Translations under genes and position numbers: made by a program
Notes under the pieces: generated by a model
The model's input: the letters and a program-made list of their open reading frames with translations, nothing else
Database searches by the model: none
What the model was told of the DNA's origin: nothing
Part shown: positions 25,343-33,077 of the stretch, piece after piece
Layout: every line of letters starts with the position of its first letter
Numbering within the stretch: the first letter of the stretch is position 1
Source of the DNA: DATJZG01 sp035499295
GTDB lineage: Bacteria; Myxococcota; Myxococcia; Myxococcales; Anaeromyxobacteraceae
Assembly (NCBI GenBank): GCA_035499295.1
Contig: DATJZG010000110.1
Location: 1-64,000, forward strand
DNA length: 64,000 nucleotides
Reading direction: 5' to 3'

Positions 25343-26218
25343 ATGGCCGACCCCCTGCTCAAGACGGAAGAGATCGCCCTGGTCCTGCGCGTGCACCCGA
25401 AGCACGTCTACCGCCTCCTCAAGAAAGGGCTCCCCGGGAGGCGCGTCGGGTCGGAGTGGAGGTTCTCGCGAGACGAGGTCCTCGCCTGGTCCGGCGGCAA
25501 GGCGTCGAAGCCGGAGGAGGGTCCGGGGCCGGCCCAGCCGGCGTTGGGCCCGGAGGCGCCGCCGGCCCTGGTCGCGGCCAACGGGGACGTGGCCGTCTTG
25601 GCGCTCCTCAAGCTCTCCGCCGCCGTCGGCCCCCCGCTGCTCGGCTTCGTCCAGGCGGACATGGGCTCGGCCGCCGAGCTCCTGCGCAGGCGCGCGGTCC
25701 TCGCCGCTGGGGCGCATGCGGGGGGGTTCCCGAGCCACGTCGGCGACGAGCGGGTGGCGAGGCTGCACCTCGTGCAGCGGGAGATCGGGCTCCTCTACCC
25801 GAAGGGCCCGCGGGCCTTCCGGATCAAGGACCTCGCGAGGAAGCGGCTCGCCTCCCGCCCCCCGAGCGCCGGCGTGCGCACCTACCTCGACGAGGCGCTC
25901 ACTAGGGCGGGGCTCGACCCCGCCAAGGTCCACCGAAAGGCCGTCATCCTCGACTCGCACCTCGACGTGGTGCTCGCGGTGGCGGCCGGGCGCGCCGACG
26001 TCGGGCTCGGATCGCGGGCGTGGGGCGAGCGGGCCGGGCTGGCGTTCTTCCCGCTGGCGAGCGAGGCCTACGGCCTCATCGTCAAGGCGCGCGACCTCGG
26101 TGACAGTCGCGTCGTGCGACTCTGCGAGCTGGCACAGGGGAAGCGCTTCCGGGCCGAGGTCGGTGCCGTTGCCGGCTACGACACCTCCGGCGCGGGCGAC
26201 ATCCGCTACGACGCCTAA
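25343..26218 (+). CDS. Helix-turn-helix regulator with PBP-like (molybdate-sensor type) domain
   Basis: A 291-residue protein. Residues 1-50 are an excisionase/MerR-like DNA-binding domain (LKTEEIALVLRVHPKHVYRL ... GSEWRFSRDEVLAW). After a proline-rich linker, a type-2 periplasmic-binding-protein-like domain follows, with GDERVARLHLVQREIGL and AAGRADVGLGSRAWGE. This architecture is found in one-component regulators that sense molybdate or tungstate and control their uptake. The ligand is inferred. The XdhC-type gene nearby is consistent with a molybdenum theme. The start ATG has no good ribosome binding site. Confidence 0.72.
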   Translation: MADPLLKTEEIALVLRVHPKHVYRLLKKGLPGRRVGSEWRFSRDEVLAWSGGKASKPEEGPGPAQPALGPEAPPALVAANGDVAVLALLKLSAAVGPPLLGFVQADMGSAAELLRRRAVLAAGAHAGGFPSHVGDERVARLHLVQREIGLLYPKGPRAFRIKDLARKRLASRPPSAGVRTYLDEALTRAGLDPAKVHRKAVILDSHLDVVLAVAAGRADVGLGSRAWGERAGLAFFPLASEAYGLIVKARDLGDSRVVRLCELAQGKRFRAEVGAVAGYDTSGAGDIRYDA

Positions 26219-26261
26219 AGGCCGTTCCGGAGATCGCCCTTCACGACCGCGCGGCGGCCAA

Positions 26262-26948
26262 CTACCTCCCGGAACCGGCGGCAACCCCCCCCATCGCGGC
26301 GGATGCGCTCGAGGGCCGCATCAGCAGGTCGAACTCGACGTTCACCTCGTCGTCCACGCCGATGGTCCCGAAGGCCGTGTGGTAGGGCCGGATGCCGAAG
26401 TCGCTCTGCGCGAAGGTGGCGCTGCCGGTGGCCCGCAGCCAGGGGCCTTCCGCGCGCACCTTGAGGGTCACCGAGATCGGTCGCGTGGTCCCGTGGAGCG
26501 TCAGGCTTCCGCGCATGACGCCCTCCACCTCGCGGTTCCCGACCTCGCCCGTGTCCCGGAACTCGTCGGCCCGGAATCGGATCTCCGGGAACCTCTTCGC
26601 GTCGAGGACCTCCGGCCCGAGCGCGGTGCGGCTCACCTCGTCCCGGCTGGCGGCGTTGAGGCGGGGCTCCTGATCGTGCATGGAGCTCGCGTCCACCACC
26701 ACGAGGACGCTCGTGTCCGGCAGCCTCCCTGGGTCGTAGCGCGCCTCGGCGTGCCAGCGGGAGGGAACGAAGAGGTGGTTGTGGGCGAGGCCGGAGAGAA
26801 GCCCCGACTTCGAGACCCGGATGGCGAGGACGCTGGCGGACGGGTCGGCGATGAGCGGTTCCGCCGCGGCGGCTCGCGGTGCGGGCGCCGCTGCGAGCAC
26901 CGCACACCACCACCAAGCGATCCCGATGCGTCCCGGTCTCGTGCCCAT
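26262..26948 (-). CDS. YceI-family periplasmic lipid-binding protein
   Basis: A 228-residue precursor. A signal peptide ends near AAAAEP, then a lipocalin-like YceI domain has SGLAHNHLF, the central LDAKRFPEIRFRA, the HGTTRPISVTL strand and FGIRPYHTAFGTIGVDDEV. YceI proteins bind isoprenoid or amphiphilic lipids in the periplasm. ATG 26948 is preferred to an upstream in-frame ATG because GGAGGCGAGG lies directly before it. It converges with the regulator gene 43 bases away. Confidence 0.85.
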   Translation of the reverse strand: MGTRPGRIGIAWWWCAVLAAAPAPRAAAAEPLIADPSASVLAIRVSKSGLLSGLAHNHLFVPSRWHAEARYDPGRLPDTSVLVVVDASSMHDQEPRLNAASRDEVSRTALGPEVLDAKRFPEIRFRADEFRDTGEVGNREVEGVMRGSLTLHGTTRPISVTLKVRAEGPWLRATGSATFAQSDFGIRPYHTAFGTIGVDDEVNVEFDLLMRPSSASAAMGGVAAGSGR

Positions 26949-27071
26949 CTGGTCACCTCGCCTCCTGCTCCCATTCCACACCTCGCCCCGGGACGGCGGG
27001 ACACGGAACTCGGGCGAGAGGCGGTCGGGCGAGGGCGGGATGCCGCGATGGGGCCGGGAGCTCTCGGGACC

Positions 27072-28571
27072 CTAGAAGCCCCAGAGGAGGAGCGCGAGGG
27101 CGCTGGCCCCCGGTTTCACGGTGTTGGCACCGTTGAGCTTGAAGCCCAGGGCGCCCACCGAGGCGTCCAGGCCGATGCGCAGCGGGCCGAGGGGCGCGGT
27201 GACCATGCCCACGCCTCCCAGCCAGAGGACCCCGGAGTCGAAGCTGCGGTGGTCGGGCAAGGTCTGGGTGGCGTAGCCGTACCCGATCTCCGGCCCTGCT
27301 TCGACCAGGATCGCTCCGCTGTTGATCGGGAAGAGCGCCGCGGCTCCTGCCGAGAGGTAGGAGAAGTCGTAGTGGAGCCCCATGTCGACCACCGACTTCC
27401 ACGCGTAGTCGATGCGAAGGCGGAGGCCCACCGGGCCGAACTCCTTGCGCAACCCGAGGCGGACCACCGGGGCGACGCCGAAGTTGGGGAGGCCGATCCA
27501 CTCCACGCCTCCGCCGACGTAGACGAGCCCAGGGCGCGGGCCACCCTTGGCGCGGGAGAGCTCGTAGAGCGTGGGCTGCAGGGGCGGCATGGTCTTCACC
27601 GATCCCGGCTCGAGCGTGATCTCACCGGACGCCCTTCCCTCGGGGGCGCGGCGCTCCACGGTGTAGCGACCGGCGGGGAGGGCCAGGGTGATGGGCGAAG
27701 GGCCGGCGGCGAGCTCCGCCAGGAGCCCCTTCGGACCGCGGAGGTAGTAGACCGCGCCCACGTCGGGCGGCAGCACGAGCTTCGCCTCGGCCTTGCGCAG
27801 GTCGGCGAGCACCACGTCCCCGCGCCCGGACATGCGGAACTCGTAGGTGGGATGCTGCGGGCCCGTGCGCGTCGTCGCCGTCTCCGAGACGGTCTGCGCC
27901 GCTGTGTAGCGGAAGGCCTCGCCGAGAGTGACGAGGCCATCGCCGTCGGCGTCGGCTGCGCCCCGCAGCCCCACCTCCAGGTGGTGGGTGAAGAAGCTGC
28001 CACCGATGGCCGCCGACTCCTGCGCCGACTCCCCCACCGCGGTGGAGGCGATGAAGGCGGTCCCCTTGACGCTGTCGTCGATGGGGAGCGCGAAGTTGAG
28101 GGCGGGTGCGGCGGTGGCCCCCTTCACCTGGGTGAGCAGCCCCGACTCGCAGGCGTCGACGATGGCCACCTTGGCGTCGGCGGAGGAGGCGGCGATGAGC
28201 TGGCGGAGCTCGTCGTAGCTCATCGTCTCGTTGCCCATCTCCAGCCCGCCGGGGCCGGCATGGCCGGAGTAGTAGAACACGAGGAGCGCCCTCTCCCCGG
28301 AGGCGCGCGAAAGGCGGATCTTCGCCTCGGTGGCCGCGAGCGCCTCTCGAACTTGGCGCGGGGTGCCTCCCCGGATCACCGTCACCCGGTCGTCGCTGAA
28401 GTCGCCGAGCTCTCGCAGGGTCTCGTGGAAGCGCTCGGCGTCCTTCTCCGCGAACCAGAGTTTGGGGCGGCCGGTGGCGCCGGAGTTGTTCCCGACGACT
28501 ACGGCGAACCGCTCTGCTCCCGCGGCAAGGATCGGCGAGCAGAGTGCGACGGCGCAGAGCAGGGCTCTCAA
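27072..28571 (-). CDS. Secreted caspase-like (peptidase C14) protein
   Basis: A 499-residue protein with a signal peptide (ALLCAVALCSPILAAG). Its caspase p20 domain starts RFAVVVGNNSG, with catalytic H104 in YYSGHAG and C141 in VDACESG. Beyond about residue 260 it has beta-rich domains, and a C-terminal region with outer-membrane-protein-like strands (GGGVEWIGLPNFGV ... LLLWGF). The start is TTG 28571, overlapping the anti-sigma stop as TTGA; no ATG or GTG precedes the signal peptide. It is the third gene of an ECF sigma/anti-sigma operon, so its expression is probably tied to an envelope signal. Confidence 0.85.
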   Translation of the reverse strand: MRALLCAVALCSPILAAGAERFAVVVGNNSGATGRPKLWFAEKDAERFHETLRELGDFSDDRVTVIRGGTPRQVREALAATEAKIRLSRASGERALLVFYYSGHAGPGGLEMGNETMSYDELRQLIAASSADAKVAIVDACESGLLTQVKGATAAPALNFALPIDDSVKGTAFIASTAVGESAQESAAIGGSFFTHHLEVGLRGAADADGDGLVTLGEAFRYTAAQTVSETATTRTGPQHPTYEFRMSGRGDVVLADLRKAEAKLVLPPDVGAVYYLRGPKGLLAELAAGPSPITLALPAGRYTVERRAPEGRASGEITLEPGSVKTMPPLQPTLYELSRAKGGPRPGLVYVGGGVEWIGLPNFGVAPVVRLGLRKEFGPVGLRLRIDYAWKSVVDMGLHYDFSYLSAGAAALFPINSGAILVEAGPEIGYGYATQTLPDHRSFDSGVLWLGGVGMVTAPLGPLRIGLDASVGALGFKLNGANTVKPGASALALLLWGF

Positions 28572-29296
28572 GGTTGCTTCTCGAGAAGCAAGCTTGCCTG
28601 AGCGGCGCCGCTTGGCAACCCCGGCAGCCCGCCGGCCCTTCGCACGGCCTCCTCGCCGCCCGCCGCGGCCGCCCGGCAGAGCCCTTCCAGGGCCTGGTAG
28701 GAGAGCGGCTGCGGCGAGCACACGGCGTAAATGCGTTCCGGCCCCCGGCGCCCGTCCAGCACGGCACCCCCTGGCAAGGCGCTCGGCCTGTCGACCCGCG
28801 CTCCCCCCTCGCCCGTCGCCGGGAAGAGCCTCGAGACCTGCCCGGCGGCGTCCACCGAGACGATCCAGAGGCGGCAGGGGAGGACGGGGTGCACCTGGAA
28901 TCGCAGGGCCGCAGCCGCCGGCACGCTCTCGCGGTCTCCCACGGGCCTCGCGCCGTCGGGCCCCGCCATGTAGACGACGAGCCCGAGCCCGTCTCCCTTC
29001 ACCCCGAGGTAGTCGGAGGGGGGAGAGGGCCAGAAAAAGAAGGCCAGGCCGGCGGCTGCGGCGAGGGGGACGAGCGCCGGTAGCCACCGCAGCGTGCCGC
29101 GCCGCCGGACCGCCCGGACCACGGCGTCCACCGTGGCCGGGTACACGAAGCGCCGGAACTCCTCGCCCTCGCCCGCCATCCGCTCCAGGCGCTCGCGGCA
29201 GCTCGGGCACCCGGCGAGGTGATTGGCGAGGCCCGAGGAGGCGGGGTCGAGCAGGTGGAACTCGAGCTTCAGGTCCGAGGGGCAGGCGCCGGTCAT
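28568..29296 (-). CDS. Anti-sigma factor with zinc-finger motif and DUF4384-like periplasmic domain
   Basis: A 242-residue protein. NHLAGCPSC near residues 24-32 gives the HX3CX2C zinc-binding anti-sigma motif, and a TM helix follows at about residues 68-90. The periplasmic part has LRFQVHPVLPCRLWIVSVD ... RLFPATGEGG, resembling DUF4384 domains that often accompany bacterial caspases. It should hold the ECF sigma factor at the membrane until a signal is received. ATGA overlap with the sigma gene and TTGA overlap with the caspase gene make a three-gene coupled unit. Confidence 0.82.
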   Translation of the reverse strand: MTGACPSDLKLEFHLLDPASSGLANHLAGCPSCRERLERMAGEGEEFRRFVYPATVDAVVRAVRRRGTLRWLPALVPLAAAAGLAFFFWPSPPSDYLGVKGDGLGLVVYMAGPDGARPVGDRESVPAAAALRFQVHPVLPCRLWIVSVDAAGQVSRLFPATGEGGARVDRPSALPGGAVLDGRRGPERIYAVCSPQPLSYQALEGLCRAAAAGGEEAVRRAGGLPGLPSGAAQASLLLEKQP

Positions 29297-29787
29297 GAGT
29301 CCGCCCTCGCCAGGTACTTGCGCGCGTTCTCCAGGAACCGGCCCAGCCGCCGCGAGACGGTGCGGCGCGAGATCCCGAGGACGCTCGCGACCTCCTCGTG
29401 CTCCATCCCGTCGACGAAGACCCCGACCGCCACGGCCTGGGTCGTCCGGTCGAAACGCGAGAGCACCTGCTGCGCCAGGCGCCGGTCGGGGAAGGTCGCG
29501 GAGGGGGCGGGGGAGTCGAGCTCCAGGTCGGGGGGGAGAGCCTCCTCCCCGTGGCGCGCCGCGTTGCGGCGCAGGTTGAGGCAATGGTTCGTCGCCACCC
29601 GGTAGATCCAGGGCAGGACCTGGTCGCGGTCCCCGAGCTTCCCCATGTCCCGCACCAGCCGCACGAACACCTCCTGGGTCGCGTCGCGCGCCATCTCCCG
29701 GTCGCGAAGCAAGCGCAAGCACCGCCGGTAGACGGCGGGCCCGTACTCCCGGTAGAGACGGGAGGCCTCCTCGCGATGGTTCACCAA
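29293..29787 (-). CDS. ECF RNA polymerase sigma factor
   Basis: A 164-residue sigma-70 family protein with only regions 2 and 4. The region 2 signature is ATQEVFVRLVRDMG followed by PWIYRVATNHCLNLRR. Region 4 has HEEVASVLGISRRTVSRRLGR as a helix-turn-helix. GGAGGAG is 8 bases before TTG 29787; the adjacent GTG at 29784 is an equally possible start. It is first in the operon with its likely anti-sigma factor and a caspase-like protease. ECF operons of this kind are usually autoregulated, but the target promoter is not evident. Confidence 0.9.
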   Translation of the reverse strand: MVNHREEASRLYREYGPAVYRRCLRLLRDREMARDATQEVFVRLVRDMGKLGDRDQVLPWIYRVATNHCLNLRRNAARHGEEALPPDLELDSPAPSATFPDRRLAQQVLSRFDRTTQAVAVGVFVDGMEHEEVASVLGISRRTVSRRLGRFLENARKYLARADS

Positions 29788-29866
29788 CTGCCGCTCTCCT
29801 CCGTTCAGACACCCAGCGGGGGCCCCGAGGGCCAGCGCCCGCCTCCGCTCGGGAAGCGCCGGCGCC

Positions 29867-30232
29867 TCATTGCACCGTGATCATCCCCTTCATGCCCACG
29901 GTGCAATGCACATTGCAGTAATAAGGGTAGGTCCCGCCGGCCATGAAGGTGTGGGAATAGGTGCTGCCGGAGGCGTTCGAGAACTGCCCGTCCGGCTCGC
30001 CGCAGTTGGCCCCCGAGACGAGCGGGTGCGTCCCGAAGTCGCCCTCCCAGGTGACCGTGTCCCCGACCTTGACGGTCAGGGAGGCGGGGCTGTAGGCGAA
30101 GCCCACCGCGCCGCCGAACTGGATCACGTTGGGTCCGCCGTCGCTCCCCCCGCCGCCCGCGGGTGCGTTGCTGGAGCCGCAGGCGGCGAGGAGGACGAGG
30201 GCTGCGGCGAAGGGTCCCGTGTGTCTGACCAT
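29867..30232 (-). CDS. Cupredoxin (plastocyanin/azurin-like) lipoprotein
   Basis: A 121-residue precursor with lipobox LLAAC (Cys at about residue 20), a glycine-rich linker and a single cupredoxin domain. Type-1 copper ligands are visible: His in GTHPLV, then Cys, His and Met in YYCNVHCTVGM. It is a periplasmic, membrane-tethered one-electron carrier. GAGGAT precedes the ATG by 8 bases. The ECF sigma gene follows on the same strand after 79 bases. Redox partners could be the cytochrome complexes elsewhere in the window, but nothing links them directly. Confidence 0.87.
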   Translation of the reverse strand: MVRHTGPFAAALVLLAACGSSNAPAGGGGSDGGPNVIQFGGAVGFAYSPASLTVKVGDTVTWEGDFGTHPLVSGANCGEPDGQFSNASGSTYSHTFMAGGTYPYYCNVHCTVGMKGMITVQ

Positions 30233-30396
30233 GGCGTTGTATCCTCTGTGCTCCCCGCATAGATAGACACGGGCAGCCGGGGCCGCGTGCCAGAAAGGTG
30301 CCTCGAGTTGCTCGCTGTCCCGTGGAGGCCCTCCCCGGTGTAGACCCGACTGAGCACGTCCGGCGAGGCTCGAGGTTCTGGCTTGGCGGGCAAGGC

Positions 30397-31908
30397 ATGG
30401 AGCACCTGACCCCCACTCGACGGCGCGCCCTCGGCGCCGGCCTCGGCGTCCTCCTCCTGGCCGCATCCGGGTGCGGCAACACGCTCCTAGACCACGACGC
30501 CGACCCCTCTCTCCTGAAGCTCAACTGCGCGCCCGGGCTCACCGCCTGCGCCGGGCTGTGCCAGTCCTGCTCGGCCCCGGCGAACGCCGTGCCCGCGTGC
30601 GTGGCCGGCGCCTGTGGGTTCGAGTGCGACTCGGGCTACAACCGCTGCTCGGCCGACGCCTGCATCGCGGAGAGTGCCACGAGCTGCGGGGCGGCCTGCG
30701 CGAACTGCAGCGCCGCCGTACTTCCTCCTGACGCGAGCGCCATCTGCTCCTCGGCGCACGTCTGCGACTTCGTCTGCAGCCCGGGATTCCTCCGCAGCGG
30801 GAGCTCGTGCGCGCGGGCGATCGCGGTCTCGGCCGGGTTCGTCCACACCTGCGCGCTCACCGCGGACGGGTCCGTCAAGTGCTGGGGGGCGAACGACGCC
30901 GGTCAGCTCGGGAACGGCACGGCGTCGGACAGCCTCGCGCCCGTGGACGTGACCCTCCCGGGAAGGGCGACGATCCTGGCGGCCGGGTACGAGCACACCT
31001 GCGCGGTGGTCGGCGGGGTCGTCTATTGCTGGGGGGACAACACCTTCGGGGAGATCGGCGACGGGACCACCACCACCCGCCTGAGCCCGGTGCCGGTGAC
31101 CGGCCTCCCCCCGACGGTGGCGCTCGGGGCGGGCGGGGGCATCCTGGCCCACACTTCCTTCGGACACACCTGCGCCGTCGACGGCCAGGGAGCGGTGAAG
31201 TGCTGGGGAGCCAACGGCTCCGGACAACTCGGCGACGGGAGCACCACCGTGCGAACGAGCCCCGTCCCGGTGACCATCCTCCCGAGCGGCACGAGCGTCG
31301 GCCAGGTGGCCTGCGGCGAGCGGCACACCTGCGTCGTCGCCGCCGGGGGGGCCGTCTACTGCTTCGGCGCCAACGACTCGGGACAGCTCGGGATCGGTAC
31401 GGCGGCGGCGCAGATGGCGCCCGCGACGACGACTCTGGCGTCGGGCGCTAGCGCGGTCTTTACCGGCCAGGCGCACAGCTGTGCCCTTGCCGGGGGGCTG
31501 CTCTGCTGGGGCAACAACAATAGCGGGCAGGTCGATCCGGGAGCCACCACCACGGGCAGCTTCCTCTCGCCGACGCCGCCGGGGCTCGGGCCCTTGGCTC
31601 CGACCGCGGTGGCCACCGGCCGCGCCCACACCTGCGCGGTGGATGCGTCCGCGAGCCCGGCGGTGCCGAGGTGCTTCGGGCAGAACGACGCCGGGCAGCT
31701 GGGTGGGGTCGCCAACCCACCCGCCGGGCCCGTCGCCGTGCCCCTCCTCCCGCCGGCCACCGCCCAGGCGATGACGGCGGGCTCGGATCACACCTGCCTG
31801 CTCACCCGAGAGGGCGGCATCCAGTGCTGGGGGGCGAACGACCGGGGGCAGCTCGGGATCGCCTCTCCGAGCACGTCGTCGCCCCCTGCTTACGTCTCCG
31901 GGCGCTAG
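30397..31908 (+). CDS. RCC1-repeat lipoprotein
   Basis: A 503-residue surface protein with lipobox AASGC, a cysteine-rich N-terminal segment (about residues 45-145) and then seven RCC1-type repeats. Each repeat contains a variant of HTCA...CWGANxxGQLG. RCC1 repeats build a seven-bladed propeller, so this is probably one complete propeller. Such lipoproteins are common in Myxococcota and of unknown function, presumably binding at the cell surface. It is divergent from the cupredoxin gene across 164 bases. Confidence 0.88.
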   Translation: MEHLTPTRRRALGAGLGVLLLAASGCGNTLLDHDADPSLLKLNCAPGLTACAGLCQSCSAPANAVPACVAGACGFECDSGYNRCSADACIAESATSCGAACANCSAAVLPPDASAICSSAHVCDFVCSPGFLRSGSSCARAIAVSAGFVHTCALTADGSVKCWGANDAGQLGNGTASDSLAPVDVTLPGRATILAAGYEHTCAVVGGVVYCWGDNTFGEIGDGTTTTRLSPVPVTGLPPTVALGAGGGILAHTSFGHTCAVDGQGAVKCWGANGSGQLGDGSTTVRTSPVPVTILPSGTSVGQVACGERHTCVVAAGGAVYCFGANDSGQLGIGTAAAQMAPATTTLASGASAVFTGQAHSCALAGGLLCWGNNNSGQVDPGATTTGSFLSPTPPGLGPLAPTAVATGRAHTCAVDASASPAVPRCFGQNDAGQLGGVANPPAGPVAVPLLPPATAQAMTAGSDHTCLLTREGGIQCWGANDRGQLGIASPSTSSPPAYVSGR

Positions 31909-32120
31909 CTCCTCGCGCCCGCCCCAACAGGTCCGTCTCGTCTCGGCCGTTCACGGGATGTTCACCGTTCGAAGGGCCGCGCGGAGGGAGCTCCGTCCGT
32001 GCGGCGGTGTTCCGCACGCACTCCCGTCCGCTCGACCCGAGGATCGTGGCGCGGGGCGCCTCCCGCCTGATACAAGCGAGGGCACTGCGGGCCCCGGTCT
32101 CGGCGGAGGAGGACCTGCCG

Positions 32121-32972
32121 TTGGCATCGCCCCCACAAGCCCTGCTCCTCGCCCTCGCTGCCTTCGGGGGCGCCTACCCGGGCCAGGACGAGGTGATCGG
32201 CGCCGTGCGAACTCATCAGGTCCGCGAGGGGGAGTCTCTCATCGAGATCGCCCGGGGCTACGACCTCGGCTTCAACGAGATCGCCGCCGCCAACCCGGGC
32301 TTGGACGCCTTCGTCCCGCCGGCGGGGGCGAAGGTGGTCGTGCCCACCGCCTGGATCGTTCCGCGGAGGTCGGCTCGCGGGACCCTCGTCATCAACCTCT
32401 CGGAGATGAGGCTCTACCTCTCCGTGGGACCCGACCGCGAGGGCACCTACACGACGTTCACGCTCCCGGTGGGGATTGGGAGCGAAGGCGCCGCGACGCC
32501 GCCCGGCGAGTACCGGGTGGCGGAGAAGGAGGTCCGCCCGCGCTGGCACGTGCCGCGCTCGATCCGGGAGGAGAGGCCCGACCTGCCCGAGGTGGTGCCG
32601 CCGGGCCCGGACAACCCGCTCGGCAGCCACGCCCTGCGGCTGTCGGCGCGCTCCACCATGATCCACGGGACGAACGAGCCCTTCGGCGTGGGGCGGAAGG
32701 TGAGCCACGGGTGCATCCGGCTCTACCCCGAGGACATCCCCTGGCTCTTCCGCCTGGTGGGGGTGGGCATGCCGGTCTCCGTGATCCGGGAGCCCGTCAA
32801 GGTGGGGCTCGACGGCGACCGGGTGTTCGTCGAGGCCCACGCGGAGGAGGGCGGCCGCCCGGAGCCCGACTACTCATCGGAAGCGCGGAGACTCCTCGCC
32901 GAGAGGGGCGTTCTCGGGCGGGTGAGCTCGACCTGGCCTTGCGGGCGCGCAGCGGGATCCCGATCGACGTGA
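32121..32972 (+). CDS. LysM L,D-transpeptidase, probably frameshifted near its 3' end
   Basis: As read, 283 residues: signal peptide, LysM-like segment (EGESLIEIARGYDLGFNEI) and YkuD domain with HGTNEPFGVG and catalytic SHGCIRLYP. TTG at 32121 is chosen because GGAGGAGG lies 9 bases upstream; no ATG fits. The protein is a close paralog of the one at 14435. The last 20 residues (SSTWPCGRAAGSRST end) do not match the paralog, whereas the +2 frame from about 32925 to a TAG at 32978-32980 does (LDLALRARSGIPIDV against LDSAVKELRGVPVDV). The catalytic domain is unaffected. Confidence 0.85.
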   Translation: MASPPQALLLALAAFGGAYPGQDEVIGAVRTHQVREGESLIEIARGYDLGFNEIAAANPGLDAFVPPAGAKVVVPTAWIVPRRSARGTLVINLSEMRLYLSVGPDREGTYTTFTLPVGIGSEGAATPPGEYRVAEKEVRPRWHVPRSIREERPDLPEVVPPGPDNPLGSHALRLSARSTMIHGTNEPFGVGRKVSHGCIRLYPEDIPWLFRLVGVGMPVSVIREPVKVGLDGDRVFVEAHAEEGGRPEPDYSSEARRLLAERGVLGRVSSTWPCGRAAGSRST

Positions 32973-32986
32973 CCGAATAGCCGGGC

Positions 32987-33006
32987 GACCCCCGGAGCCG
33001 GGGGTC
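32987..33006. terminator. Hairpin between convergent genes
   Basis: GACCCCCGG and CCGGGGGTC form a near-continuous stem between the transpeptidase stop and the cstA stop; a second palindrome, CCGCGG-GCT-CCGCGG, follows within 25 bases. There is no T-run. It is probably a bidirectional terminator region. Confidence 0.5.
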
Positions 33007-33077
33007 CCTCCGCGGGCTCCGCGGACGCGAGAGGTGTCCCGGCGGGCGGACCGCGGCCGGCGGGAACGGCGACCTCG

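Noticed and set aside
24348..28601. A 1417-codon plus-strand open frame
   Set aside because: It runs across VanX, the regulator and the antisense of YceI and the caspase gene. The translation is low-complexity Arg/Gly/Pro/Glu, an effect of high GC content.
30840..31870. Regular spaced repeats in the RCC1 gene as a possible CRISPR or tandem array
   Set aside because: The repetition is at protein level (RCC1 blades) with diverged nucleotide sequence, all inside one frame.
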